Counted from the first letter of the stretch, positions 1 to 7,923 are shown. The stretch is 20,130 nt of DNA from JAZLIL01 sp045617405 (GCA_045617405.1 JAZLIL010000023.1:1-20130); one strand, 5' to 3'. Numbers and translations are program-made. Notes: generated by a model from the sequence alone, not told the origin.

Positions 1-198
1 CAGCTTTCCGCCTGTGGGCGGTGTCAGCTGCAGGATAGTCTTTCCAAGTGTTGACTTGCCGCAGCCCGATTCACCGACAACGCCGAGCGTCTCGCCTTCG
101 TCCATTGTAAGGCTGACGTCATCGACCGCATGGAGCATTCCGTCGGGAACCATGAAATACTTCTTTAAATGATCTACTTCAAGAAGATGTCCGCTCAT
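1..198 (-). CDS. Peptide ABC transporter ATP-binding protein, DppF/OppF-like (N-terminal part only)
   Basis: This is the first 66 codons of an ATPase whose remainder lies beyond the left edge. It begins MSGHLLEVDHLKKYF and reaches a Walker A motif, GESGCGKST, at about residues 43-51, as expected for the second nucleotide-binding subunit of a peptide-type ABC importer. Its ATG lies in an ATGA overlap with the stop codon of the preceding ATPase gene, so the two are translationally coupled. In this family the DppD and DppF subunits pair under the membrane permeases and hydrolyse ATP to drive import. The position as last gene of a substrate-binding protein, permease, permease, ATPase, ATPase order supports the DppF/OppF role. 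The signature motif and Walker B are outside the window, so only family and place in the operon are secure. Confidence 0.9.
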   Translation of the reverse strand, partial: MSGHLLEVDHLKKYFMVPDGMLHAVDDVSLTMDEGETLGVVGESGCGKSTLGKTILQLTPPTGGKL

Positions 199-1235
199 GC
201 CTGCACCTCCTTATTAAGCATTTTGTCAATGTCTTCCTGCTTCATAAACTTTACGCACTTAACGAGGTGACCGGGCTCAATCTCAACGATAGCGGGATCC
301 ACCTTCTCACATGCTTCGCACTTGGCAGTACAGCGCTCGCAGAACGAGCAGTTTGTCGGAAGATCCATAGGGTCCGTAACAAGACCTTCGATTGAATTCA
401 GCCTGTCAACATCCTTGTCAAGACTGGGAAGCGCATTGAAAAGTGCAAGTGTATAGGGATGAACGGGATTGTTGAAGATGTGTTCAACAGTTCCGTACTC
501 TACAACCTCACCTGCATAGATGACCGCAACCTTGTCGCAGCTCTCCGCTACAACACCGAGGTCATGGGTAATCATGAGTGTTGCTGTCTTGAACTTCTCG
601 GAAAGCTCCTTCATCAGTTCAAGAACCTGCGCCTGGATAGTAACATCAAGCGCCGTTGTAGGCTCATCGGCAATAAGCAGCTTAGGATTGCAGGCAAGCG
701 CCATTGCAATTACGATTCTCTGCTTCATACCTCCTGAGAACTGGTGAGGATACTCCTTATAACGGTTTCTGTGAATTCCGACAAGCTCCATCATCTCGAT
801 GGCACGGTTCTTCGCCTCCTCCTTGGAAACGTCGTTGTGAAGACGAACAACTTCGGCGATCTGATCGCCTACGTACATAACAGGGTTGAGCGCTGACATG
901 GGATCCTGGAAAATCATGCCCATGACATCACCGCGAAGATTTCTCATCCTCTTGTTGTAGCGCTTCTGATCTGCGCGCTTTCTCGAAGTCTCGGCAATGT
1001 TCTCACCGTTTAAGAGAATCTCGCCCTGAATAATGTGACCGACCCTGGGAAGAAGCCCCATTACCGTAAGAGCAATGGTTGTCTTTCCTGCGCCTGTCTC
1101 GCCGACAAGTCCGAGCGTTTCAGACTCATTGACCGAAAAGCTGATGTTGTTGACTGCCTCGGCTACGCCCTCCTGCGTTTCATAGTGAACCACAAGATTC
1201 TTAAGCTCGAGAACAGGAATATTTGAATTTTCCAT
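195..1235 (-). CDS. dppD: Peptide ABC transporter ATP-binding protein, DppD/OppD-like
   Basis: A 346-residue cytoplasmic ATPase. Walker A GETGAGKTT is at residues 45-53, the Q-loop Gln near 110, the signature FSGGMKQR at 166-173, Walker B LLIADEP at 186-192 and the switch His in MITHDLG. After the ATPase core comes the oligopeptide/dipeptide C-terminal extension, here with a dense cysteine group (CSFCERCTAKCEAC) and a further Cys; such clusters occur in this subfamily and may bind an Fe-S cluster. The start is fixed by AAGGAGG, which overlaps the TAA stop of the upstream permease. The gene overlaps the next ATPase by four bases. The symbol reflects family and gene order; whether the cargo is peptides or another small solute cannot be told. 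Confidence 0.93.
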   Translation of the reverse strand: MENSNIPVLELKNLVVHYETQEGVAEAVNNISFSVNESETLGLVGETGAGKTTIALTVMGLLPRVGHIIQGEILLNGENIAETSRKRADQKRYNKRMRNLRGDVMGMIFQDPMSALNPVMYVGDQIAEVVRLHNDVSKEEAKNRAIEMMELVGIHRNRYKEYPHQFSGGMKQRIVIAMALACNPKLLIADEPTTALDVTIQAQVLELMKELSEKFKTATLMITHDLGVVAESCDKVAVIYAGEVVEYGTVEHIFNNPVHPYTLALFNALPSLDKDVDRLNSIEGLVTDPMDLPTNCSFCERCTAKCEACEKVDPAIVEIEPGHLVKCVKFMKQEDIDKMLNKEVQA

Positions 1236-1245
1236 TTTTTCCTCC

Positions 1246-2169
1246 TTACTTAAGTCTCGGGTCTAACGCATCTCTCAGACCGTCGCCGAAAAGGTTAAGT
1301 GCAAGTACTGTTACCATAATCGCAAGTCCGGGGAACAAAAGAACATAAGGTGCTGTTCTTATCAGTTCCTTTCCTGCTGAAAGCATTGCGCCCCACTCGG
1401 GTGTGGGCTCCGTGATACCAAGTCCGATGTAGCTTAAGGATGATACCGTCAGGATTGCCGTCGCAACACTGAAGGTGAAGCTTGTAAGGATGGGACCGAT
1501 TGCATTCGGGAGCATGTAGCGCACAAGCTGACGCCTGCTGCTCGCACCCATCGCACGCGCCGACTCAATGTAGTCGTTTCGCTTTACCGTCAGAATCGAG
1601 GCCCTTACGATTCGCGACCTGGCCGGCATTGTACTTACCGAAATGGCAATTACAAGATTTCTGACACCATTACCAAGAGTTGCCGCTACTGCGATAGCCA
1701 TCAGCATAGGAGGTATGGACTGGAAAATGTCCATGATTCTCATAATGACATTGTCGCATCCGCCACCGTAGTAAGCTGCAATGGCACCGAGTGTTCCGCC
1801 GACTGCAAAGGCAACAATAACGCAGATAAATCCAACGGGAATCGAAATTCTTGTTCCGTAGATCAGACGTGAGAAAATGTCTCGTCCGTACTGATCTGTT
1901 CCCATGATGTGATTTCCGCCCGGAGCCTTAAGAATTGCCGTGTAATCCATCTCTTCGAAGGAGTACGGAGCAAGCACAGGCGCAAAAATCGCAATCAGGA
2001 TAAGAAGTGCGAGAACTATCATGCCGACAAGGGCAAGTCTGTTTCTCTTAAGTCTCTTCCAGGCTTCACGTGCAGGCGATGACTTTACGGTCTTGCCGTG
2101 GTGACGACGAAGCTCTTTTGCTTTTTTCTTTTCTATTTTCTCCATAGCAGGAGTGTGCATTTTAGCCAT
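1246..2169 (-). CDS. dppC: Peptide ABC transporter permease, DppC/OppC-like
   Basis: A 307-residue inner-membrane permease of the BPD_transp_1 type. A basic cytoplasmic N-terminus (about residues 1-45) is followed by a first membrane span (LALVGMIVLALLILIAIFAP) and the OppC-type N-terminal domain with NHIMGTDQYGRDIFSR, a DppC hallmark. The ATPase-contacting EAA loop reads ESARAMGASSRRQLVRYMLPN, and the protein ends DPRLK. The reading frame stays open upstream to 2262, but that extension is an arginine-rich stretch overlapping the end of the preceding permease. The start at 2169 (MAKMHTPAMEK) has GGGGGGTGA just upstream in the 13-base gap and gives normal family length. It should pair with the next permease to form the channel. 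Confidence 0.93.
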   Translation of the reverse strand: MAKMHTPAMEKIEKKKAKELRRHHGKTVKSSPAREAWKRLKRNRLALVGMIVLALLILIAIFAPVLAPYSFEEMDYTAILKAPGGNHIMGTDQYGRDIFSRLIYGTRISIPVGFICVIVAFAVGGTLGAIAAYYGGGCDNVIMRIMDIFQSIPPMLMAIAVAATLGNGVRNLVIAISVSTMPARSRIVRASILTVKRNDYIESARAMGASSRRQLVRYMLPNAIGPILTSFTFSVATAILTVSSLSYIGLGITEPTPEWGAMLSAGKELIRTAPYVLLFPGLAIMVTVLALNLFGDGLRDALDPRLK

Positions 2170-2182
2170 TTCGTCACCCCCC

Positions 2183-3190
2183 CTACGCTGTAGCGCCGCT
2201 CTTAGCAGCCTTTGCCTTCTTCTTTGCTGCCCTCTTGTTGGCTGCCATCTTGTTCTTAGCATTAAACTCGTCCTTGAGTCTCGGATCGATGACCGTGTAA
2301 AGAAGGTCCATGATCAACATGACGATACTGAAGGAGATTGCAAGTACGAGAAGACCGCCTTCTACTGCGGGCCAGTTTCTTGCATTGATTGCATTTAACA
2401 TGTAACGTCCGACACCGTCTACCGAGAAGATTGATTCGGCAATAACAGCACCGCCGAGCGAAACACCGATTGTGTTTCCGACATTTGCAACAACGGGAAT
2501 AAGGGCGTTACGAAGACCGTGCTTCATAATAACGACTCCGTCCTTCTGTCCCTTTGCCTTTGCTGTTCTGATGTAGTCCTGTCTGATGACCTCGAGCATA
2601 CTTGATCTTGTGGTTCTTGCAAGATTGCCGACGTTTGCGATACCTATCATCGCAATGGGCATTATCCAGCCTGCAGGACCTGCGTTTGCTGTCGATGCGG
2701 GAAGCCATTTCAGCTTAACCGCAAAAACAAGCATCATCATAAGGGCAAACCAAAACTGAGGTACCGACACACCGAATAGTGCCAGCACCATGGAAACATT
2801 ATCGATTGTCGAATACTGCTTGACGGCAGAAATGACACCAAGCGGTATTGCTATTATAAGAGCAACCAGAACTGACAGAAGTGTCAGCTTGATGGTGTTC
2901 GGGAATTTCTGAAGAATCTCTCCGAGAACAGGGCGCTTTGTTGAATATGAAGTACCCAGATCTCCTTTTGTAACAACATCTCTAACATATCTTGCGTAGC
3001 GGACAGGGAACGGATCGTTTAATCCGAGTTCCTCTCTCGTCTGCTCTCTCAGTTCTTCGGGAGCATCAATGCCGACAATCTGATCGACAGGATCACCGGG
3101 TGCGATTGCACTCAGAGCGAACACAATCAGAAGTACTCCTAAAAGAACCGGAATCATCCATAGAAATCTTTTGACAATATATCTTAACAT
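2183..3190 (-). CDS. dppB: Peptide ABC transporter permease, DppB/OppB-like
   Basis: A 335-residue permease. It opens with the family-typical MLRYIVKRFLWMIPVLLGVL membrane anchor and continues with an extracytoplasmic segment containing the PGDPVD and LGLNDPFPVRYARY motifs. Several further hydrophobic spans follow, with an EAA loop reading RTAKAKGQKDGVVIMKHGLRN and ending in IDPRLK. After the last span there is a lysine/alanine-rich C-terminal tail (about residues 310-335) that is longer than usual and has no clear function. GGAG precedes the ATG. It heads the permease/ATPase part of the importer operon, separated from the upstream lipoprotein gene by 169 bases containing two strong hairpins. 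Confidence 0.93.
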   Translation of the reverse strand: MLRYIVKRFLWMIPVLLGVLLIVFALSAIAPGDPVDQIVGIDAPEELREQTREELGLNDPFPVRYARYVRDVVTKGDLGTSYSTKRPVLGEILQKFPNTIKLTLLSVLVALIIAIPLGVISAVKQYSTIDNVSMVLALFGVSVPQFWFALMMMLVFAVKLKWLPASTANAGPAGWIMPIAMIGIANVGNLARTTRSSMLEVIRQDYIRTAKAKGQKDGVVIMKHGLRNALIPVVANVGNTIGVSLGGAVIAESIFSVDGVGRYMLNAINARNWPAVEGGLLVLAISFSIVMLIMDLLYTVIDPRLKDEFNAKNKMAANKRAAKKKAKAAKSGATA

Positions 3191-3268
3191 GGCACACTCC
3201 GTAAAATTGAGACCGACTGCGGATTTGCGAAATCCTTACTGCCGGCTCTCATTCGTGTAAGGTGTTAA

Positions 3269-3295
3269 ACAGGCGGGAGAGCTTCCCCCGCCTGT
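3269..3295 (-). promoter_or_regulatory. Intercistronic hairpin between dppA-like and dppB-like genes
   Basis: Perfect inverted repeat with 9-bp arms (ACAGGCGGG and CCCGCCTGT) around a 9-base loop, transcribed after the substrate-binding protein gene. No long U-tract follows, so it is more likely an attenuator or a 3' stabiliser of the abundant binding-protein message than a complete terminator. Confidence 0.6.
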
Positions 3296-3311
3296 AAAGT
3301 TTTCGGGCAAT

Positions 3312-3333
3312 CTCCGGGGCAAAGGCCCCGGAG
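3312..3333 (-). promoter_or_regulatory. Second intercistronic hairpin downstream of the substrate-binding protein gene
   Basis: A 9-bp perfect GC-rich stem (CTCCGGGGC and GCCCCGGAG) with a 4-base loop, lying 27-48 bases after the stop codon of the binding protein gene. No U-run follows. Together with the hairpin at 3269-3295 it forms a double-stem unit, of the kind that lets a binding protein be made in excess over its membrane partners. Confidence 0.6.
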
Positions 3334-3359
3334 TAAATTGTGACCGGAAATAGTTTTAA

Positions 3360-5009
3360 TTACTTAACGTAGCACTTTGAAACATCGATATCACCGAACT
3401 CTGTAAGCTTGATGTTTGCAATGTTTGAATCAGCGATACAAATCTTGTTAGGTGAGTAAAGAGGAATAGCGGGTGCATTCTCGTTGATGATGTCAGCAAT
3501 CTGCTTGTAAAGTGCAAGGTTAGCTGCTTCATCCATCTCAACCTTAGCCTGGTCAATCAGAGTGTCAAGCTCTGCGGGGCCTGTCCAGCCTGTACCACCA
3601 CGAACAGCCTTGAAGCCTACTCTGTGGTCGAAGTACTTAACCTGAACTGCGGGATCGGGGTTGGAGCTGTTTACGATCTCAGCCTGGAAATCACCTGCTG
3701 AAAGGAGATCGTAGAATGCTGCTGATGCTGTGGGAACGATTTCGATTGTGATACCGATCTCAGCGAGCTGCTGCTGAATAAGTGTTGCATAAGCATCGAA
3801 TGAAGCACCTTCCATGATAAGAAGCTGTGCGCTGCATCCGTTAGGATATCCTGACTCGCTCATGAGCTTCTTGGCTGCTTCAACATTGTAGTTGTAGTAG
3901 TTGGGAACTGTGCCGTCGGGTGCGCTGTAACCTGTGTTTGTCTTAGCAAGGAAGCTGTCTGTTGTGTAGCCGTAGCCACCTGCTGCGATTGCAAGGTCTG
4001 CATCATAGTTGATTGCCTGAGCAATTGCCTGACGAACCTTTACATCATCGAAAGGAGCCTTTGTACAGTTGAGGTACATTGTTGTACACTGGCTTGTTGC
4101 GTAGTTAACGATTGTGAATGCTGAGTTGTCCTGAACAAGTGAAAGCTGGCTTGTTGCGGGATCGAGGCAGATGTTGACATCGCCTGACTCGAGGTTCATA
4201 ACACGTGCGGATGCATCAGTGATGATCTTGAACTCAACCTCATCGTAGTAAGGCTCTGTGCCCCAGTACTTGTCGTTCTTCTCGAAGAGAATGTACGAAC
4301 CCTGTGACCACTCCTTAACCTTGTAAGGACCTGTACCGCAGGTAGGAAGAAGGTTCTGGCTCTCAAGATCTCCGCCGGGAACTGCTGCTTCTACAATCAT
4401 ACCGAGGGGAATGTTTGAAAGGTTGAAAAGAACGTAGGGATCGGGTGCGTTTGTAGCTACGATAACGTGTGTATCATCCTCTGCCTTGCACTCATCAACA
4501 TTGAAACCGCCGTAGTAGTTAGCGAGCATACCTGACTCAACGCCTGTCTTGATGGTGTAAACAACATCGCTTGCAGTGAACTTTGAAACGCCGTCATGAG
4601 CTACAACGTCGTCACGAAGTGTGAATCTGAAGTGAGTGTCATCAATCTTCTCCCAGGCTGTTGCAAGCATGGGCTTAACAGATGCGCTGGCTGCATCGTA
4701 ATCTACAAGACGATCGTAAATAAGGCAGTCAACAGGTCCGTTTGTTGAACCAAACGTAACTGTAAGGTGGCAAAGGCTTGTAGGATCACCCTTGTGAGCA
4801 ACCTTTAAGATAGCGGGGCCGTCTGCCTTCGGTGCTGCGGGAGCGGGAGCTTCCTCAGCAATGGGCTTTGTCTCAGCCACTGCTGTTGCGGGAGCCTCTT
4901 CCTTCTTCTCGGGAGCTGCTGCTTCCTCCTTCTTGGCGCCACAGGCACAAAGGCTCAACGCAAGAACGAGAACGAGAAGGACTGCAAAGATTTTTCTCAT
5001 TGACTTCAT
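3360..5009 (-). CDS. dppA: Peptide-type ABC transporter substrate-binding lipoprotein (SBP_bac_5 family)
   Basis: A 549-residue secreted lipoprotein. The signal peptide (KIFAVLLVLVLALSLCAC) ends in an L-C-A-C lipobox that places the lipidated cysteine at residue 23. A flexible Ala/Pro/Glu linker follows (about 24-65), then the SBP_bac_5 fold with typical segments such as LKVAHKGDPTSL, DDTHFRFTLRDDVVAHDG, ASDVVYTIK and FDDVKVRQAIAQAINYD. It would capture the solute outside the membrane and pass it to the permeases. The start is set by AGGAGGG nine bases upstream. The gene leads the importer operon and is divergent from the dehydratase genes, so its ligand may be a precursor for that pathway. 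Family members bind peptides but also many other solutes, so specificity is open. Confidence 0.94.
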   Translation of the reverse strand: MKSMRKIFAVLLVLVLALSLCACGAKKEEAAAPEKKEEAPATAVAETKPIAEEAPAPAAPKADGPAILKVAHKGDPTSLCHLTVTFGSTNGPVDCLIYDRLVDYDAASASVKPMLATAWEKIDDTHFRFTLRDDVVAHDGVSKFTASDVVYTIKTGVESGMLANYYGGFNVDECKAEDDTHVIVATNAPDPYVLFNLSNIPLGMIVEAAVPGGDLESQNLLPTCGTGPYKVKEWSQGSYILFEKNDKYWGTEPYYDEVEFKIITDASARVMNLESGDVNICLDPATSQLSLVQDNSAFTIVNYATSQCTTMYLNCTKAPFDDVKVRQAIAQAINYDADLAIAAGGYGYTTDSFLAKTNTGYSAPDGTVPNYYNYNVEAAKKLMSESGYPNGCSAQLLIMEGASFDAYATLIQQQLAEIGITIEIVPTASAAFYDLLSAGDFQAEIVNSSNPDPAVQVKYFDHRVGFKAVRGGTGWTGPAELDTLIDQAKVEMDEAANLALYKQIADIINENAPAIPLYSPNKICIADSNIANIKLTEFGDIDVSKCYVK

Positions 5010-5076
5010 AAAAATTTACCCTCCTTTTGTTTGCTGACCCGTCGCGTGATCCTCTTCTTCACGTGACCGCGACATG

Positions 5077-5106
5077 ATAATACCACACGGGGCGAGTCGC
5101 TTTCAA
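5077..5106 (-). promoter_or_regulatory. Sigma-A-type promoter for the importer operon
   Basis: On the minus strand TTGAAA (5106-5101) and TATTAT (5082-5077) are separated by 18 bases. This predicts transcription starting near 5070, about 60 bases before the lipoprotein ATG. The palindromic elements at 5123-5137 and 5155-5169 would be centred near -60 and -92, which are typical activator positions. Confidence 0.6.
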
Positions 5107-5121
5107 CGATTTGGACTGTAC

Positions 5122-5170
5122 ATGTGCATATTGCACAAGTATCGTGCGCAATAATGTGCCTATTGCACAA
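5122..5170. promoter_or_regulatory. Two direct copies of a palindromic operator-like element, 32 bp apart
   Basis: Copy 1 (5122-5138) reads ATGTGCATATTGCACAA and copy 2 (5154-5170) reads ATGTGCCTATTGCACAA, differing at one base. Copy 1 contains a perfect inverted repeat, TGTGCA-TAT-TGCACA. The 32-bp spacing is about three helical turns, so both copies face the same side of the DNA. A partial site (CGTGCGCAAT) lies between them. This is the architecture of a dimeric regulator binding cooperatively. Which protein binds is not shown by the sequence; the PucR-type regulator at 9295-10527 is the obvious candidate. Confidence 0.6.
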
Positions 5171-5194
5171 ATTGGCGTCACGATACCACCAAAT

Positions 5195-5209
5195 ACACAC
5201 TTAGTGTGT
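5195..5209. promoter_or_regulatory. Perfect inverted repeat near the dehydratase-operon promoter
   Basis: ACACAC-TTA-GTGTGT is a perfect palindrome with 6-bp arms, centred 40 bp from the second element of the 5122-5170 pair and just upstream of the AT-rich block expected to carry the plus-strand promoter. It resembles an operator but is a different sequence from the TGTGCA elements. Confidence 0.4.
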
Positions 5210-5332
5210 GCATTTGTTCGTTTACATGTTATATTATATGCAAATACACTAAAAAAGAAAGTGTTTTTAGCAAATTTGAACGAATTTTTTCGCATTTTTA
5301 ATATGTAAATCGCAAAATCAGAAGGAGGACCC

Positions 5333-6493
5333 ATGAGTATTCGTAATTGTGCTCTTTCCTGCAGGGCTTTTGCCGATCTGAAGGATGTTTACGACAACAG
5401 AGAAGCTTCAGTAGAGAAGATAAAAGCCGCAGGAAAAAAGATTTTTCTGAAGCTTGGCTCTGATGTTCCCGACGAGCTCATCATCGCCGCGGGAACTGTT
5501 CCCGTACAGGTCTGGGCGGATTCATCAAAACCGCTCACCCAGACAGACGTATACCTTGAATACGCTTTTGACCCGATGGTCAGGGCTGCCTTTGAGAGGA
5601 TTGTCGACGGCACCTGTGCAAAGGAAGCCGACACTCTTGTAATTTCAAACAGCACCGACGTGGTCGTAAGAACATATCTGTATCTTCGCGAGCTCAAGCG
5701 CGTGGAACCCGAAAAGCCGGTTCCCGATGTCGAATTCATTGACTGGCTCTTCACAAGGAACAGGATGCATCAGGAGAGAAATGAATTTCTGATTGAGCTT
5801 TTCAGGAAGAGACTCGAAGAGATTTCGGGCTGCACCTTAACAGACGAAATGATTGCAGCCGCCGGTAAAATCTGTAACGATAACAGGGCTGCCATCAGAA
5901 GGATTGATGCTCTTCGCCGTGAGAAAAGGATTACGGGCTGCGAAGCTCTTGTTATCATAGGAAGTGCTTTCTTCATGGAGCGCGAGGCTCACACCTCTCT
6001 TGTAAACGAAATCGCCGATGAAGCCGGAAGCTGGCCCGTACAGGAAGGAATTGAGCTTTTCTACACAGGAAGCAACCAGGAAGACCTCACACTCTACTCA
6101 GTTCTTGAAGACACCGGCTTTGTCGTTGTCGGAGAAGACCACGACTGGGGCGACAGATTTGCCTATCGCGATTACAATGCAGGGCTCGCAGCAAACAGAG
6201 CGATTGTTGACCGCTATATGCTCCGGGAATACTCAAGCAAAAAAGCCCTCGTTGCAAGAAGAGTCGAAGCTCTCGACAGGGAAGTTGACGAAGCGGGCGC
6301 AAAGGCTGTCATCTTCTACACTAACATCTACGAAGAAGCTGCAAGCTGGGATTATCCGAGTCAGCGCAACAGTCTTGAAGCACGCGGAATAAAAACAGTC
6401 TGCTTCTCAAAGATGACCTGGCCCTGCAAGCCTAGTGACGAGCTTAAGACAAAGCTTGCAAACCTTTTAAATGAAGTTAAGGAGGTACGATAA
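5333..6493 (+). CDS. 2-hydroxyacyl-CoA dehydratase-type beta subunit lacking the cluster cysteines
   Basis: A 386-residue protein of the 2-hydroxyacyl-CoA dehydratase/benzoyl-CoA reductase superfamily (HgdB/FldC/HadC side). Family landmarks are VPDELIIAAGTVPVQVWAD (45-63), the YLEYAFDPMVRAAFE segment (74-88), the ISNSTD segment (104-109), the TGSNQEDL/VVVGEDHDWGDR block (245-275) and the C-terminal WDYPSQRN...RGIKTV unit. Partners of this type normally hold a [4Fe-4S] cluster with three Cys. By my alignment from memory the corresponding positions here are Asp80, Thr108 and Tyr333, so the cluster is probably absent. AAGGAGG lies four bases before the ATG. The stop overlaps the next gene's start (TAATG), implying a heterodimer made in equal amounts. 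Dehydratase or reductase activity is unproven. Confidence 0.85.
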   Translation: MSIRNCALSCRAFADLKDVYDNREASVEKIKAAGKKIFLKLGSDVPDELIIAAGTVPVQVWADSSKPLTQTDVYLEYAFDPMVRAAFERIVDGTCAKEADTLVISNSTDVVVRTYLYLRELKRVEPEKPVPDVEFIDWLFTRNRMHQERNEFLIELFRKRLEEISGCTLTDEMIAAAGKICNDNRAAIRRIDALRREKRITGCEALVIIGSAFFMEREAHTSLVNEIADEAGSWPVQEGIELFYTGSNQEDLTLYSVLEDTGFVVVGEDHDWGDRFAYRDYNAGLAANRAIVDRYMLREYSSKKALVARRVEALDREVDEAGAKAVIFYTNIYEEAASWDYPSQRNSLEARGIKTVCFSKMTWPCKPSDELKTKLANLLNEVKEVR

Positions 6494-7830
6494 TGGCTGA
6501 TGCTCCGAAATCAAAGGCAGTAAAAAAGCTTAAGGCTACCGCTGCTGCTTCCGCTTACCAGAAGCAGTGGTTTATGGATTTGAAAAAGGAAGTGGAGGCA
6601 GGCGGCGATTTCGCCTATGTCAACGGCGACGTACCCCTCGAAATCTTCAGAACAATGGATATCCCCTACGTTGCAAACCAGTGGTGGGCAGCAATCTGCG
6701 GTGCAAAGCAGATGGGACCCAAGTATTTTGATCTTTTACGTGCCGAAGGCTACAGAGATGACCTCTGTTCCTACTGTGCCACAGCACTCGCCGAGAGCAT
6801 GGACCCCGACGACCTCAAGGTCGACGAAGAGGGAAAGCCGTTAGGACCCTGGGGCGGACTTCCCCACCCTACAATCACCTGCTCACGTCTCACCTGCGAC
6901 TGCTTAAGCAAGATCTTCGAGCTGTTCTCTAAGAACCACGGTGCAACCTTCTATCCCATGGAGAACACGGTTGCAAGAAAAATTGAGCCGCTCGACTGGT
7001 ACAACCACGTCCACAACGAGTGGGAGGATTTCTACGATAAGGACAGACTTGACTCCGCTGTTGAAGAGCTTAAAGAGCTCATCCGTTTCCTTGAAATGAA
7101 GACCGGAAGAATGTTTGATATCAACAGGCTTGAAGAAGTCATGAACAATATAAACGAGCAGGAAGGCTACTACCGGAAGACACGTGACCTCATTGCTTCG
7201 TGCCATCCCGTTCCCGTTACCGTCGTCGACACAATCAATGCGGTAATGCAGGCACAGTGGCACCGCGGAAGCCGCTGGGCTGCCGACCATGCAAAGTCAC
7301 TTTACGAAGAAGTAAAGGCCCTGGCCGATGCAAAGGCAGCCGCCGTTCCGAACGAGAAGTACAGACTCATGTGGCTCGGGCGCGGTATCTGGCACGATTT
7401 CTCCTTCTATCAGAGATTTGAGGAAAAGTACGGTGCGGTCTTCATATGGACAATGTACCTTGCAATGGGCGCAGATGCCTACATCAGAAACAATATCCAC
7501 GAGGATCCGCTTCGTGCTCTTGCGGCTCGCTACATCGGAATGGAGGACTTCCTTCACATGCCGCCCTGGAATTCACAGTGGTACATCCAGCAGGCCGAAC
7601 AGAATGACATCGACGGCATCGTCTACATGGTTCCGGAGAACTGCATGCAGGCCGTAGAGGGCAGCTACTTCATAAAGAAAGCTCTCGAAGACAAAGGCTA
7701 TCCTGTCCTTATCTTCAAGGCTGACCCCATTGATGCGAGAAAATGGAATGCCGCTTCCATGACAGGTCTTGTCGAGGATTTCATCGAGAACAGAGTTATA
7801 CCGAACAAAGAAGCAAAGGAAAAGAAATGA
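6493..7830 (+). CDS. 2-hydroxyacyl-CoA dehydratase-type alpha subunit with intact cluster cysteines
   Basis: A 445-residue member of the same superfamily (HgdA/FldB/HadB side) and partner of the preceding gene, with which it shares one base (TAATG). AAGGAGG sits seven bases before its ATG. The expected cluster ligands are visible: Cys92 in DLCSYC, a cysteine of TCSRLTCDC (130-137) and Cys384 in PENCMQ, followed by the family C-terminal signature KADPIDARKW (409-418). An Ala/Lys-rich extension of about 25 residues precedes the fold. Such enzymes remove water from 2-hydroxyacyl-CoA, or reduce an aromatic ring, after one-electron activation by an ATP-dependent activator; no activator gene is in the window. 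The neighbouring CoA-transferase could supply the thioester substrate. The exact substrate is unknown. Confidence 0.88.
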   Translation: MADAPKSKAVKKLKATAAASAYQKQWFMDLKKEVEAGGDFAYVNGDVPLEIFRTMDIPYVANQWWAAICGAKQMGPKYFDLLRAEGYRDDLCSYCATALAESMDPDDLKVDEEGKPLGPWGGLPHPTITCSRLTCDCLSKIFELFSKNHGATFYPMENTVARKIEPLDWYNHVHNEWEDFYDKDRLDSAVEELKELIRFLEMKTGRMFDINRLEEVMNNINEQEGYYRKTRDLIASCHPVPVTVVDTINAVMQAQWHRGSRWAADHAKSLYEEVKALADAKAAAVPNEKYRLMWLGRGIWHDFSFYQRFEEKYGAVFIWTMYLAMGADAYIRNNIHEDPLRALAARYIGMEDFLHMPPWNSQWYIQQAEQNDIDGIVYMVPENCMQAVEGSYFIKKALEDKGYPVLIFKADPIDARKWNAASMTGLVEDFIENRVIPNKEAKEKK

Positions 7831-7836
7831 TTGAGG

Positions 7837-7860
7837 CTCTGCCGGCTGTATCCGGCAGGG
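7837..7860 (+). promoter_or_regulatory. Intercistronic hairpin before the CoA-transferase gene
   Basis: CTGCCGG and CCGGCAG (7839-7845 and 7852-7858) form a 7-bp stem with a 6-base loop, extendable by a G-T and a C-G pair. It starts just after the stop of the dehydratase alpha gene. No U-tract follows, so readthrough is expected; it may modulate expression or protect the upstream message. Confidence 0.45.
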
Positions 7861-7923
7861 AAAGAGATATGTATTACCGTCTGACAGACGCAATCAATAT
7901 ACTATACACCAGGAGGTACTACT

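Larger units (their letters stand above)
5010..5332. other. Divergent intergenic control region between importer and dehydratase operons
   Basis: A 323-base non-coding stretch. The left third carries a good minus-strand promoter for the importer. The middle (5122-5209) is dense in inverted repeats, and the right part (5210-5320) is AT-rich and should hold the plus-strand promoter and leader. On the plus side TTTACA (5221-5226) with TACACT (5245-5250) at 18-base spacing, or TATTAT at 5232-5237, are candidates; neither is decisive. An AT-rich inverted repeat (CTAAAAA 5249-5255, TTTTTAG 5264-5270) lies in the leader. Short open frames here overlap on both strands and are not credible genes. Confidence 0.75.

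Noticed and set aside
2170..2262. Longer DppC-like protein starting at 2262
   Set aside because: The added 31 residues are arginine-rich, overlap the end of the DppB-like gene and lack a binding site. The ATG at 2169 has one.
5006..5334. Small open frames on both strands in the importer/dehydratase gap
   Set aside because: They mutually overlap, have no good start signals, and coincide with promoter and operator-like sequence.
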